Assembly (NCBI RefSeq): GCF_964204865.1
Contig: NC_135262.1
Location: 10,168,001-10,232,000, forward strand
Reading direction: 5' to 3'
DNA from: Styela clava
Taxonomy: Eukaryota; Chordata; Ascidiacea; Stolidobranchia; Styelidae
DNA length: 64,000 nt
This document shows positions 1 to 12,200 of this stretch, piece after piece; position 1 is the stretch's first letter; every line of letters begins with the position of its first letter. Below the pieces are notes generated by a model that was not told the origin of the DNA, searched no databases, and was given only the letters and a program-made list of their open reading frames with translations. The position numbers and the translations under genes were made by a program.

Positions 1-1145
1 ATTAGTGAGTGATTGCCAGAGTAGAATGACTATTTTGATGTGTTGGTAGACGAGTGGTACTCGAATCGATTTTGAAGTGTGGCGGCTGGCGAGCATGACG
101 ACACTTTTGTCGATTTAGGACATTGCGATAATACGACATTTTTGTATAAGAAAATAGTTCAACAACGGTAGATAACAGAAGGAATGACGATTGTTTTCCA
201 TCATTCAATTGTCCATCAGAAATATATATTGTCGAGTATTTAGACCGTTTATGCAGAGTACAGACAGTACCGCGTTATTGAAATTGCGGTTTCAGGTATG
301 GTAGCGCCCTTATAGTCAATAGATGCCGATTTCTTTGCTATAGTTGACAAAGGATATGCATACATTCATGATATATATATTTGTGTTTCTCTTTTTTGTC
401 AGAGCCAGTGTGGTAATCGAGTAGTAATACATGATACGAACTCAATCGACGTATACCGATGAAGTGTGAAGTGTGGTCACATTGATATTGACTATCGTGA
501 TAGCTAAATGAATAGACGACATTTGTACTGCTTCTCCCTCGAAAATCCGGTTTGGGATTCATATCGTGCCAATACACGGACCAGTAATAGTTCCAGTTTG
601 TAATCGAGATTTAACTCTGTTCGAGACTATGTCTTTACTTCTGTATGCGATGTATTGAATTAATCGAAAGCTCGCATTGAACTGCTCTAGTCTAGACCGA
701 ATGAGTCTATATCGAACGAGTAATATAGTTATTTGGAAAATTTCAGGAGTTGTTTAACGTATTCTAGCTATGTATATATTAAAAGGAAATAGTACTCAAA
801 TAAGTCATACATTATAGCGGAATCACTAAGCTAGATCAATGCAAATTGAAATGTACCGTTTCAAGATAAAATTGCGGTATTTCCCACGGTCGAAGTATTC
901 AGAATTATAGCCGACTCTGTTAGGTTAGGCTAGTATGACAGCTACACATTTTGATGAATAATGAGTTATTAGCACATTTGTTCATAAACAAATTGTTGAA
1001 AATTAATCAGTTGAGCATAGATCAATCCTACGGATTGAAAGATTGTGATAGCAGAATCAATTATATAGATTAAACTTTTCCCCCCATTGAGTAATGTACA
1101 ATATATTTTTATAGTGTTATCATTTAATTGATTAAAAAATAAATA
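1..1145. other. Upstream intergenic DNA, no gene seen
   Basis: AT-rich sequence with only short open frames on both strands. None has recognisable family similarity or splice context. It probably holds the promoter and 5' UTR of the rhomboid gene that follows, but no core promoter motif is clear enough to call. Confidence 0.5.
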
Positions 1146-4100
1146 ATGTCTTCAGCTAGCTATGACGTTGAACATGCTGGTGGCCCCGGCGATTCAAAGG
1201 TAAGAACATTTCCATTTCTTATATTTAACATACATTCAATAGATCTGTCTTTGACATTCGGAATGGGAGATTTAAATGTGTTCATTCTCATTCTCATTTA
1301 TATATATTGATGTTTTTTTATCATCTTCAACGTAGAGCAAGATGGCATTTAAATTTACCTATAAATCCACTACTCATTCGCACGCAAATTTTCCATCTTC
1401 ATTTACTTAACGAATCCTTCTTATTTTGCAGGATATCTCATGGATCTTTGACAAGGTATGCATTCCTCCGTAAGCGAGATACTGAATTATTTATTCTTCA
1501 TTGATGTGCGTCTTGTCTGTAAGAATAGCCCTTCCACATAGTATAGCGAAACGCAGACTTGAAATCGTTATTTCGAAAATAATTTATGAATAGAATAGAG
1601 ATATTATGGGTTGGCCGTGAATCTGTGCTAGTCTTGATTTGCAACCCAAAATTCCACTTAGGCGTTGCAAAGTTTTGGCAAATGGCCTAATTACAAGAAT
1701 AGCCTGCGTTATATACTAAAATTATTACAAGGAACCAAAATTTATTGTATCGAACTGTTTCAACAAAATATATATAAACACTGTTATCCCCTTTTCTATC
1801 GATAACAGTTTTAAAAAAAATTGTCTATCAACAGCAGAATACAGTAATAATACAGCGCTATTTAACTTGTGAATATGATGATATGAATATGATGATTCGT
1901 GATTCGAAAAATTCCCTGCTTTAAACAATGGCTAATCCACCACAGTTATCGTATTAGTCTTTCTCATATTATTGTCTGGCGATTTTAGTATGCTGGAAGT
2001 GATGGGAGAATTGCTGTGAAACACTTTTTAGAAATTGTTGAAAAATATCGAACTTCATTGTCTGAGGAAACTATAGATAAATTACTTCAGTATACAGACA
2101 AAAACAAGGATGGATATATCACGAAAGAGGAACTCACACAGTTGGTAAGAGACGATGAGTTACCATTCGAAGTATTATGGCACTTCATCTTGAATGAACT
2201 GACGTTATTGTTTGAAATTGTTTATTTATAGTATCGTATGTCATGCATGAAATTTTCTACACATCGATAATGAGCTCACACCTACTCGGAGGATTTGTGA
2301 ATACCCATTATTGGATATTCATAAATAAATACCATTTTGATCACCATTATATATTTTGTATATTGAAAAATCTTAATACAAATTTTATATTTTCTTTACA
2401 AAGTGGGGAGATCATTTTTTTAAGTCCACGCTTCGAAAATATTTCTGGATAATAACTATAGAGCCTGGCACATCTAAATTTCCAGAGATATTATTAGTTT
2501 AGCTTATTTGTAAAATAAATTTGATTGAATTTGTTTTAATAAAGTTTCGCCCTCCTCTGTCGTTTGCCACTTTGAAACAAAGAAAGTATCACAAAAGTAC
2601 AGTACATCGACCTACAGAGAATGGGTGTGACTATTTGTGATGTTACTTGAAAATAAAACCGATACCAATTATGCCTTAGCTGAGCACCGGGTTTATCGAA
2701 AGATGTCTAACTAGTTCAACAGAATACTATGCTGGGGCTCAATATGCGGATAAATAGCTAAACTTTCGGGTAAAATATCAAGCCACGTAGGAAATTTGAA
2801 AAAAATATATTAACAGTAAAAGCTTTCGAGTGACCTTCATCTTGAAGAACTAATTTGTAATAAATCGGCACATTAGTTTTGAATTATTAGCAATTAGCAG
2901 TTTTCCTCACAATAACAAGTTAGCAAAACGACCCACACCTTGTCCATTAATCTAATTTTGAAATACTGTATTCATAATAGCAATCAGAAAACGTTCATTC
3001 CGTGGCTCGAAAAACTGGAGTTGATGTGAAGGAACTAAACACGTTCAATAAAGGAGTGAAAGCAGTTGGAAATTTCGTGTTATTGAATGATGAAGATAAG
3101 GAATTATATTATGAGCATTACAGTTGCTGTCCTCCACCTCTTTTCATGATATTAGTCAGCGTTGCTGAGGTTTGTGATACGAATGGATTCTTACATATTA
3201 GCTTGTTGTATAGGGGGTATAGGGGGTGTTGCGTACCTAGCTATGTATAAAACTTGATTTTATTTTAATAATTATATTTATAGTATGTTTACAAAATAAG
3301 GCTCTAGATATCAATCAAAACATAAGAATTCATTGGCTTTCAAATGAAATCTTTGCCGTTTGTGAACTTAGTGATACGACTTGCCCAATTTATCGTAGCC
3401 TGAGTAAGGCGGTGGGCTTTTTCTTTTTTGCAGTTATAATCAACGTAATTTGTCATTCTAGGTATTAAAAAATTGATTTTGTTACGCATTAATGTTTTCG
3501 TGACCTTTGTCTACTGAACAAGTTGTTCTACGTCAAAATACATCAGGATATCATTTGGCTCAAATCAGAAATCTAGCCTTATTTAGCTAAATAAGAATCT
3601 GAATTATAAAGTATGACCTCAAATTCGGTTTATTTCGAAATAATATCTGCTGCACCAAAATCTCTTTCTTACGATAGTTTGGAGACGTTTTGCACAATAA
3701 GCAATAGTTTTCGACGAGATTCGGTTGAAACCCGGGTGTTTTAAATCAGTACACTAATGCAAAATTAGACTTTATGCTAGATTTCAATTCTATAGTTGGC
3801 TTTAACAAATGTTATATTGCTAGCTATGTTGGTTTATTTACAATGTTTTAGTCAATTTATCCAAGCTAACTGAAACTACATCTCCCGTTTTACTTTTTAG
3901 CGATTCACTTTTTTGTTTTTCGAATCCCAGATCGCAGTTTATATATACTATGGCGTGACTCTCGGGGAATGGTTGACATACCATAGAGATTTATTACAAA
4001 GCCCTCTTGTGTTTGATCCTTCGAAAAGAGAACAAGCTTGGCGTTTCTTTTCTTATATGCTGACACATGCTGGGTAAGAGATTTTCTAATGTTACTTTAC

Positions 4101-5827
4101 ATTGATAACAAATTGCTAATGAATTTTTCAAAATTATAGATGAAAATTTATATATCAGTAAAAACTCATATTTAGTTTCTGAAAAAATAGGCTAACTGGT
4201 TTTGTAGGAGTTGGTTTCAGCTCTCGTGTCAACTAGCATCTCTGTCGCAAGAAAAACTGCCACTAAAATCAGCGATTGTTAATATCAGTTACAACTGTCA
4301 ATATTTCGTAAAATACTTTATTGTATTGTATGCTAATAATTTTTATCTTCAGGTTGGAACATGTCGGTTTTAACGTCTTTGTACAACTGATCTTAGGAGT
4401 ACCTTTGGAGATGGTCCACGGTCCACTGCGAATCTCAGCAGTATACATGGCTGGAGTTATAGCAGGTATTAGAATTTTCCAGCGTTATATCATTTATTTT
4501 AACTTTTTAGACTCGTTTTTTTATGGGATCAGTGGTTAAGAAGGTTAACATATACCTCCATTATCAATCACACACTTCATCACAATTTATTATTCAATAT
4601 CACAATTCATTAATTCCATTATCAAACTTGTTGAACACGAAGTGAACATATGTTAAGATCGTTTTTTATCATGTTGTTGTTCATCTTTTTAGTATTTTTT
4701 CCATTTCCTCATCTTGTGAAAAAAATCTGCTTTTCTCATAAACTATTGAACCAATTGCTTTGAAATTTTTAATGGTTCAAAAATGACTTACTTTTTCTAA
4801 AAGACTTACTTTTATTTGTTTCAAATATTTCTGTGGGCTCTATGGGATTCAGTTTTTGTGAGCGGTGATGTCATCAAAACGAAATGTTATATTTTAATAG
4901 CACAAGGCAAAATTTGACTTTTTGTTTATGCATTGATTATCCTGCAAAAAATAATGATATTCTTTCTATCCTCTTGTTTTCGTGTTTAATATTTTTAGAA
5001 AACGTGCAAGAAGAATAAGAGAAATTTTTGTATTTTTGAACTATTTTTTTAGGTTCTCTCGCGTCGTCCATTTTCGATCCATACACTATACTAGTCGGTG
5101 CTAGTGGAGGAGTGTACGCTATGTTTACAGCCCATCTAGCCAACGTTATTCTTGTGAGTAAAACTCTTGTTGTTGCATTGATTTTCTTCAGTTTTTTGGA
5201 TAAATCAAAAATGTATTATTATTTTTTCAACAGAATGGCGATGTTATGCATAAGGTGTCCAGTCTACTCAGGACATTCTTTGTTCTATTCATACGTAAGT
5301 ATCATCATTATTATTGAATAAACAAGAACAACAATAAAGATACATATGGACATTTCGTGCCCGAAAAAAACACGAAAATTCATTGATAGCGAAGTTCTAA
5401 GGCTTATTTTCACATGCGAAATTAGTAATATAACAATTGTTCATTTTAAGTTTCGGCAACTTATAGATTCTGCAGTTTTACTTTATGATATATTAATTAT
5501 TAATTTCCCACTGAAATTTTCAAATTAGAGAACAGTCAAATAATATCGATATTTACTGTCAATATGAAACTTTTGTTTTCAGTGTGTTTCGATTTCGGAT
5601 ACTCCATTTATCGAAGATTTGACAGTTCCAGTGGCGGCGCTAAAGTTTCTTTTGTTGCACACGTCGCGGGAGCTTTAGCTGGACTAACAATGGGTCTTAT
5701 AGTTTTGAAAAACTTCAGGAAATCACTCACTGATAAAATCGTGTTCTGGGTTGCTGTTGCTGTTTATATCGCTCTTATGGTATTTGCCATATTTTGGAAC
5801 ATATTTTGGCCTGGCTATGATTTATAA
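1146..5827 (+). CDS. RHBDL3-like: EF-hand rhomboid-related intramembrane serine protease (RHBDL1/3-like)
   Basis: Nine exons: 1146-1199, 1432-1455, 1989-2144, 2981-3169, 3931-4073, 4353-4465, 5053-5153, 5234-5294, 5583-5827. All join in frame with GT..AG borders to give 361 residues, close to vertebrate RHBDL1/3. The N-terminus has a degenerate EF-hand loop (about residues 25-37) and a canonical one, [12 protein letters not shown], near residue 70. A YYxxYxCCPPP segment precedes the first membrane helix, as in animal rhomboid-related proteins. The rhomboid core shows HAGLEHVGFN, the catalytic serine in GASGG (Ser244) and the catalytic histidine in AHVAG (His307), 63 residues apart as in active homologues. 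It should be an active polytopic protease cleaving single-pass membrane proteins, possibly calcium-modulated. The 24-base second exon (DISWIFDK) is a microexon inside the first EF-hand. The ATG at 1146 is chosen because the exon joins in frame to the microexon. Assignment to paralogue 1 versus 3 is uncertain. Confidence 0.93.
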
Positions 5828-6061
5828 CATTAATATTTGTTTTATGATGCCATTGAGATTGTTCGGCAGATATTATTGAAAAGCGAAATTCTTCAATTCG
5901 TCGCTGCATATGGGACAACTAGTTAACTGCTCTTGAAGTAGTTTTATTTTGAAAAATCAAATGATAATAGCATATGAAATTGGCTAATGAAGATCTACGG
6001 CGCAATTTCTACAAATGCTATTCTCAAGTTCTATTCTTATCACTGAAAGTTGCTATAGTTC

Positions 6062-6067
6062 AATAAA
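6062..6067 (+). terminator. Polyadenylation signal AATAAA of the rhomboid gene
   Basis: AATAAA lies about 235 bases after the rhomboid stop codon, a plausible 3' UTR length for this compact gene. No cleavage site can be proved from sequence. Confidence 0.45.
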
Positions 6068-6750
6068 TGCGTAGTCACCCGTTCATCATACCATTTATCA
6101 AGCATACTTTTATATAGATGGCAACCATGACACGGACAGCGTCCTATTTGATTTCTTAGATTGATCATGGTTATGCACGACTAAGATGTTTTCAACGTAA
6201 ATAATATTTTGAATTGCCGTAGACAAAAGTTTCTGTATAGTATGTAGTAGTATTTTTCATATTCAAGTTGATTTTTGTTCGAGTGTCGGAAAACGAATGA
6301 AAAATACTATCAATTTGGATATTCTCGTGGTAATCAATGACCTTGTGTATTTTAGGTTTACAAAAATTATTTTACGTGCCTAGAAGCCCATTGTGTTCTA
6401 CAAACTTGGTTAACCCAAACTTTTTTATCATTGTGATTTTCTCATGTGATCCATATGTTTTGTTCCGCTTCCAATTTAGAATAGACATTTTCGCGTATGG
6501 TTTCAAGTTTCAGGGCAAATCTATACCGAGATATCCATAGATTTAGTCATTTTTTTAAACAAGTGGGTCTATTAGATTCTTTTGGTTGTTTTGACCGATA
6601 TTGATATATTTAAAACAGTGGACCATTGACAGCGAGATGTAGTTGAAGCTCCGCTCTATACACCGTGTGTAATGAATGATGCCATCTAACTTGACAGACT
6701 CGTGATATTTAAAACATCGATATTACGTAGAGCCTAGCTATAGTTTAGTG

Positions 6751-8419
6751 CAGAGATGGCGAACCACTTGCCCGTTGGTCACGATGCAATTTGTCGTTAT
6801 TGTGAAAAAACGTGTTAACATTTTGCGGATGAAAAGTTTTGTAATGGGGTCTGCTTTAATTCCATCTGCCAATAAATAAACTACCACTGGGGCTGCGTTC
6901 TATATCTGCTCGCCGCAATGCTGTCACGACGTGTTGAAATTAAAAATACAATTTATCCTATTGTTCCTTTCTAGCGTCGTCTACCTAAGAGTAACACCAT
7001 CTATTTGAGGCGATTACTTCGTTTAGGATATAGAATGTTAGTCGGGATGTTGGAGCTAAATGTCGCTGTAAGGACTGCGGTTCTATTTCGGAAGATCGTG
7101 TACAGTTAACTTCGGGAATCTCAAATTACCAAAGTTTAAATGATCAATTTCAATTTGAAAATGATCAACGAAATTAAAGACTCAAACCAGAGCCTGTAGA
7201 AAACTGTAATAATAAAAAAACATATGATAGTGACTTTGATGTGGTTGAAAAATGAGCAGCAAATATAATTATGGCAAAGCACAATTTACCCTCGAACTTT
7301 CCTGCCTCCGCGAAAAAACTTTTCATTGCGCTGTGATCTTTATCGGTTTCCAGTTCTTTCTGTTCATGCTAATCCATGTTTTCACAGATGAATTTCATAA
7401 AATCGAGCACCAGGAATCAACTCAGTCCTGGTATAAATGCTGCATGATTTAGTTTAAAACTACATAATTCTAACGTATAGTATTATATATATATATATAT
7501 GACTTGTGATAAATATCAAAAGGTTTCTCTTTAATGATACTGAGTAAATCAGTGACCCATCTTGCACAATATAAATGCCATTCAGGAAAGAGAGTCGCCA
7601 TTTTATAAAGAAGATAAACAGATGAAGTCTGTTTAAAACTTTTCACAGCGCAATTTACCATGTCTTCCACTTTGTAAAGATTAATAATTTTGGATATTTA
7701 TGATACACAATCTGAATTGAATACAGATTCTTGAGCTTTATTTGTAGTTATTTTCTAACAAAAGAGATTAAAATTTGTGATATCGATAATTAAGCTTTGA
7801 TACACCCTAACAAACTTTAATTCTGATTCACTAATTCAGGATTTCACCACCCATGACTTAACAAAAATGCATTCAGACAGGATAGTTGCAAGAGGTTTGG
7901 TACCAAAAAAGTAAGAAGATTGCCTCATCATTAAACTAAAGACACCTTCAGGTGTGCAAAGCAAAAAACCGATTTGAAATTCATTATATGATTGATTACT
8001 CTCCTGAAATAAAAACCCATTATCCTGGTATGTGAGAGTAAATGTAATGTGTCTTTTTTATAAAAATATCATTGATGAACTCTTTGGAATATTTATGTAG
8101 ACTAATAAGATATAGGTCTGAGTTTATGACGTTTTGTGAGAGTTCATGTATCTCATCAGCAAGGTTCGTTATTTGTAATCTACTGGGATTGAGTGGATAG
8201 CCATGAAGATCCAATGCCTGACGATTTGATTCACCAAACGCAACCTAACATCCCAGTTATAGTCAAGTTTATTTTTTCCAATCAGTAAAATAATGAATGA
8301 TGCAAAAAATAAGCAAAAATTCAAGAACATAATTTTACTGGGGAATTTTACAGTTATTGCTATAGTAAGGGCCAAAGTTACTTAATATATTTATATATCC
8401 AAACTTTTCTCGCCTAATC
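6751..8419. mobile_element. Probable eroded hAT element (8-bp TSD GTTTAGTG)
   Basis: The left end begins CAGAGATGGCGAACC, a typical hAT terminus, directly after GTTTAGTG (6743-6750). The right end reads, on the opposite strand, GATTAGGCGAGAAAAG and is directly followed by the same 8-mer GTTTAGTG (8420-8427). The right terminus is diverged, so the pair is only partly convincing. On the minus strand within 7470-8375, several broken frames faintly resemble transposase text, but I cannot name a domain. A chance 8-mer match is possible. Confidence 0.45.
7484..7500. repeat. (AT)n microsatellite
   Basis: Short uninterrupted TA/AT run inside the probable eroded hAT element. Confidence 0.7.
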
Positions 8420-8759
8420 GTTTAGTGAACTATTCCTACCTGGTATTATATCGCCCGGGGCGATCTTTCTCTTATAGCGAAAAGCGTTCCACGTATTTCA
8501 CAACTCTTCATTGTTGTTATCCTTCGCGAGAATTAGACAGCTTGGGTACTAACAGTAGTCAAATTAGATTTAGCTTAGATGTAGACAAATCTGTAATAGC
8601 TATAGATTATAGCAATATCAGTATGCTTTTAAATTACATATTTTAGATTAGAGCCTAATTCAAATCGTCTATGTCCATTTTTTATTTACGCTAGAAACAA
8701 ATAAATTAGAAACACTATGGAATTTTAAGTAACAGTAGTGTTACAATAAATTATTCTCC

Positions 8760-9254
8760 ATGGCGAATAATAAAATGAAGAATGGAGTCGGGATGTTGTA
8801 CGCTTCGCTTATCATTTTGTTGGCGTGGATAAATAGCAGCGACGCACAAGCAAGTAAGTAAACTAATATATAGAGAAAAAAATTTCGTATTCCGAAATAA
8901 TATTTTGTCTATATTTATTATTCCTATTTTGTGTGTAGACTGTGGCATTCCGTAATTTTTGTAGAAAACATGATATATTTAACTTTGACTAATACAAAAA
9001 ATATGATACTGTACGGTAACGATAATGATGCTACGACTAAAATACATAGGTCAAGATTCAGCGCTATTTGATTGTTCATTGATATTACCAAAAAACTTAT
9101 TTATATGAATATTATATTTTGTGCTTCACAGACTATTGCAATGTTAATGGAGTTACCCACCAAGTTGGAGAAACATGGACTACTGCTACTGGAAATGACA
9201 GATTAAAAAAGTGTACTTGTACGAGAAGGGGACAATGGAACTGCTTTTACGCGA
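8760..9254 (+). other. Receptor exons 1-2: signal peptide and fibronectin type I-like module
   Basis: Exon 1 (8760-8853) encodes a basic start followed by a hydrophobic run (MLYASLIILLAWINSSDA), a good signal peptide with cleavage after SSDA or AQA. Exon 2 (9132-9254) encodes a 41-residue module with four cysteines in the order C..(34)..C-x-C..C and the FN1 hallmarks VGETW and CTC...G-x-WNC. FN1 is best known from fibronectin and tPA-like proteases. A von Willebrand C module would carry about ten cysteines, so FN1 fits better. The module sits in one exon with matching phases (1-1), as expected for exon shuffling. Confidence 0.75.
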
Positions 9255-12200
9255 GTAAGTATGACTACATATGGAAGATTCGTTGAAACTATTTATCGAT
9301 ATTTGTACCGTGAATATACCGAATTGCTACTTATAATAGTCGACGTAGTTTATACGAGTACAATTTTACAACGATTTATTGTTTTTTCGACCAAAAAGTT
9401 ATCGATAATGGGTTTTTAAAATGCACTATTACCAGCGATGCTGCCAGTGCTTGCAGTCGCATATTTTATTCTGACGAGCAACGCAGCAGCCAGCAATGTT
9501 GCATATTTTTTCACTATAATTCTTTATTTTTCAGGGGAAGATGCTTTGATGGTAGTTGCAGACGTTACAAACATAGCTAAAGTAAAGCTCAGCAACGCTG
9601 CCGGATTTACTACTTCTTTTATTCGAGTGAGTACCCTTCAGTATCAGAATTTTATTCCTCTTTTATTATTTGCATTGATTTATTGAATGATATGTGTTTT
9701 ATTTAGGATTTACCTGGTCGCACTGTTGCTGTTGATGTTGATATTGAAAGTGACACAATTTACTGGACTGATGTCAGTTATAAAGGACGTGGAATTTATA
9801 AAGCAACATTTTCCAATGGTCATAATCCTAGAAGAATTATAACGGAAGGTAATTATGGATTTATAAAATATATGAATATACGAACGAAGATAACATGCAT
9901 TTTTATAATTATTTCAATTCATTTTCCGTGCAGATGTTTACGAACCCAATGGAATAGCAGTTGATTGGTTGGCTAAAAATGTTTATTGGACTGACGCACA
10001 AATGAGATCTATCTATGTTGCTAAAGAAAATGGACAACATAAAACTCTGGTCGTCGGAGGTTTATCAGAACCAAGAGGAATTGTTGTACTGCCGTTACAC
10101 GGGTAGGTCTAAGTCATAAAATGAAACGTTGTTTATCGTCATTCAAATATACAAGCTGATATTTTGTATTGGAAAACTAACTTTGCCGAATTCTATACTA
10201 ATATCCTTTTTTAGCATCATGTTCTGGTCAGATCAAGAAGACGGTACGATAGAAACTGCCGCTATGGATGGCAGTAATAGGAAAGTAGTCATAGGTGGAC
10301 TGGGATGGCCAAACGAAATTGCGGTGGATGTGACAAGGACGTGAGTTGGGTCCAACACTGTTTGTTGTTTATGTACATCATTCCAAAACAAGCATCATAA
10401 ATATTCTCATTTTGCAGTAAAATATATTGGATAGATGGAAAGAAGCGAACGATAGAATCGTGTAACTTTGACGGAACTTCCTGGAAGAAAATTCTTGACT
10501 TTGCTATTACATTTGACAGTCCTGGATACGGTCTTTCACTCTTTGGAGGAAGATTGTATTTCTCGTAAGTGAAAGAATTTGTGCTGTTGCTCGTTTATTG
10601 GCTCCGAAAATAAGATTTAAGTTTAAGAAATTTATATGTTCAATATTTATTTTATGAAAGATAGCAGTACCAAGATTCAAGAGAAGTGAAATTCTATGTA
10701 AAATTCCGAAACTATTTCTCACGCAAGCAGTCAGAATCGAATCTCCGATCTATCTTATTGTGTGATTTGGAAATACACCAAATTTGTAACAAAACGTATT
10801 CACTATCGGTTAATAATACAATGGACTAAATTACAATCACATTAGTTATCCAATATCCGATACAGTTGTTTAGGTATCTTTATCTATGTTCTTTTTTTTA
10901 TTTTTTTAAAAATCATTTCTAGAATATGGAGAGAAAAAGCTGTCTATTCTGTCACGGTGCTTGGGCAAGATCTGAAGCAAGTTGTTTCAGGTTTAAACGA
11001 AAACCTTGCAGGCATCGCCATTATTAATAGAGATATGCAGCAAGCGCCTATTTGTAAGTAGTTCAAATATAATAGTAAAATTACATCCTGTAAGCTCTGA
11101 ATATATCTTACTACCTATATGGTATGAAATAATTGACATCATAGAATCCTACTTACCGAATAGTGAATCCACACTTTATTTAATTTATGTGACGTCATTA
11201 ACAACGTAATAGATGTTAAGTGACGTAATAATATATTATTTCATCCAATTGAAATTATATTTTTAACGTGAATCAGTGCTTTAAAATATTAACGAGTTAT
11301 TTCACTAAATTAATTAATTTCTTTTTTGATTTATCATCTTCTTATTACAGCAAACAGTATGGGACTTTGTCGAAGACATAGATCTCCATGCAGTCATATT
11401 TGTCTCCCAAAATCACGAGGATCATATAGTTGTGCATGCCCGGAAAAAACTGGAATGGTGTTATCTCAAGACCAACACACTTGTAAAGGTATATATGACA
11501 AAATATATTAAATGATGAACAATAAAATAAAATTTAATGCTGTGCAGACGTAAAATCATATTCTATTTCAAGACCGTAATATCTTCTGATTTGAGATCGC
11601 TATTAGTGAATATTTTTAATTTTATTTCATATAATTATTGAATTTATAAGCCTACTTTTAGTTCCTAACAAGATACTTTTATATTGAATGTTTAGTGCAA
11701 TTCAACATATAATCAACTATTGGAAATAGTCAGTATGCAACTATATTGCAGAAAACATAAATAAATTTTCAACACGTCGTATTACCCTAATTACAGTGCC
11801 CGAAGAGTTTATTCTATTCACTTCTGTACACGATGGATCCATTATGATTGCTTCAAAAGAATTCGGTACAAAACCGAATCCGGTTTTATTGACTCATGCT
11901 ACACAACCATCCGGAATAGACTACGATCCCATAGACAAGGTACGGATTCGATATATGCCTCAGTATGTGCAAACGCGCAGTCGTTAGTTTGCAAAGATTA
12001 AATTGGCTAAATTGAACCACGCAGATCCACTTTAATTTCAACTATGTGAGATAATTTATGAATTTCAATTACTGGCGATTATCAAAAATCCTGGGATGGC
12101 CCAATTATCGATAGATGTAAGTTGTTATTGTGCGTCGTTTTCTAAAATCTAAATCCAGATGTAACGACCCTTGATAAAGAAATGTAAGTCACCAATCTTG

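Larger units (their letters stand above)
6068..8759. other. Intergenic DNA between rhomboid and LRP-like receptor
   Basis: No host gene is supported. Most of it (6751-8419) appears to be one eroded hAT-like element, described separately. The rest is AT-rich unique sequence, and 8428-8759 must hold the promoter and 5' UTR of the receptor gene. Confidence 0.5.

Noticed and set aside
2-577. Open frames on the minus strand at the left edge
   Set aside because: Low-complexity AT-rich translations without family similarity, splice sites or start context.
7252-7670. Open frames of about 66 codons on both strands
   Set aside because: Overlap each other in a probable decayed transposon; no recognisable domain.
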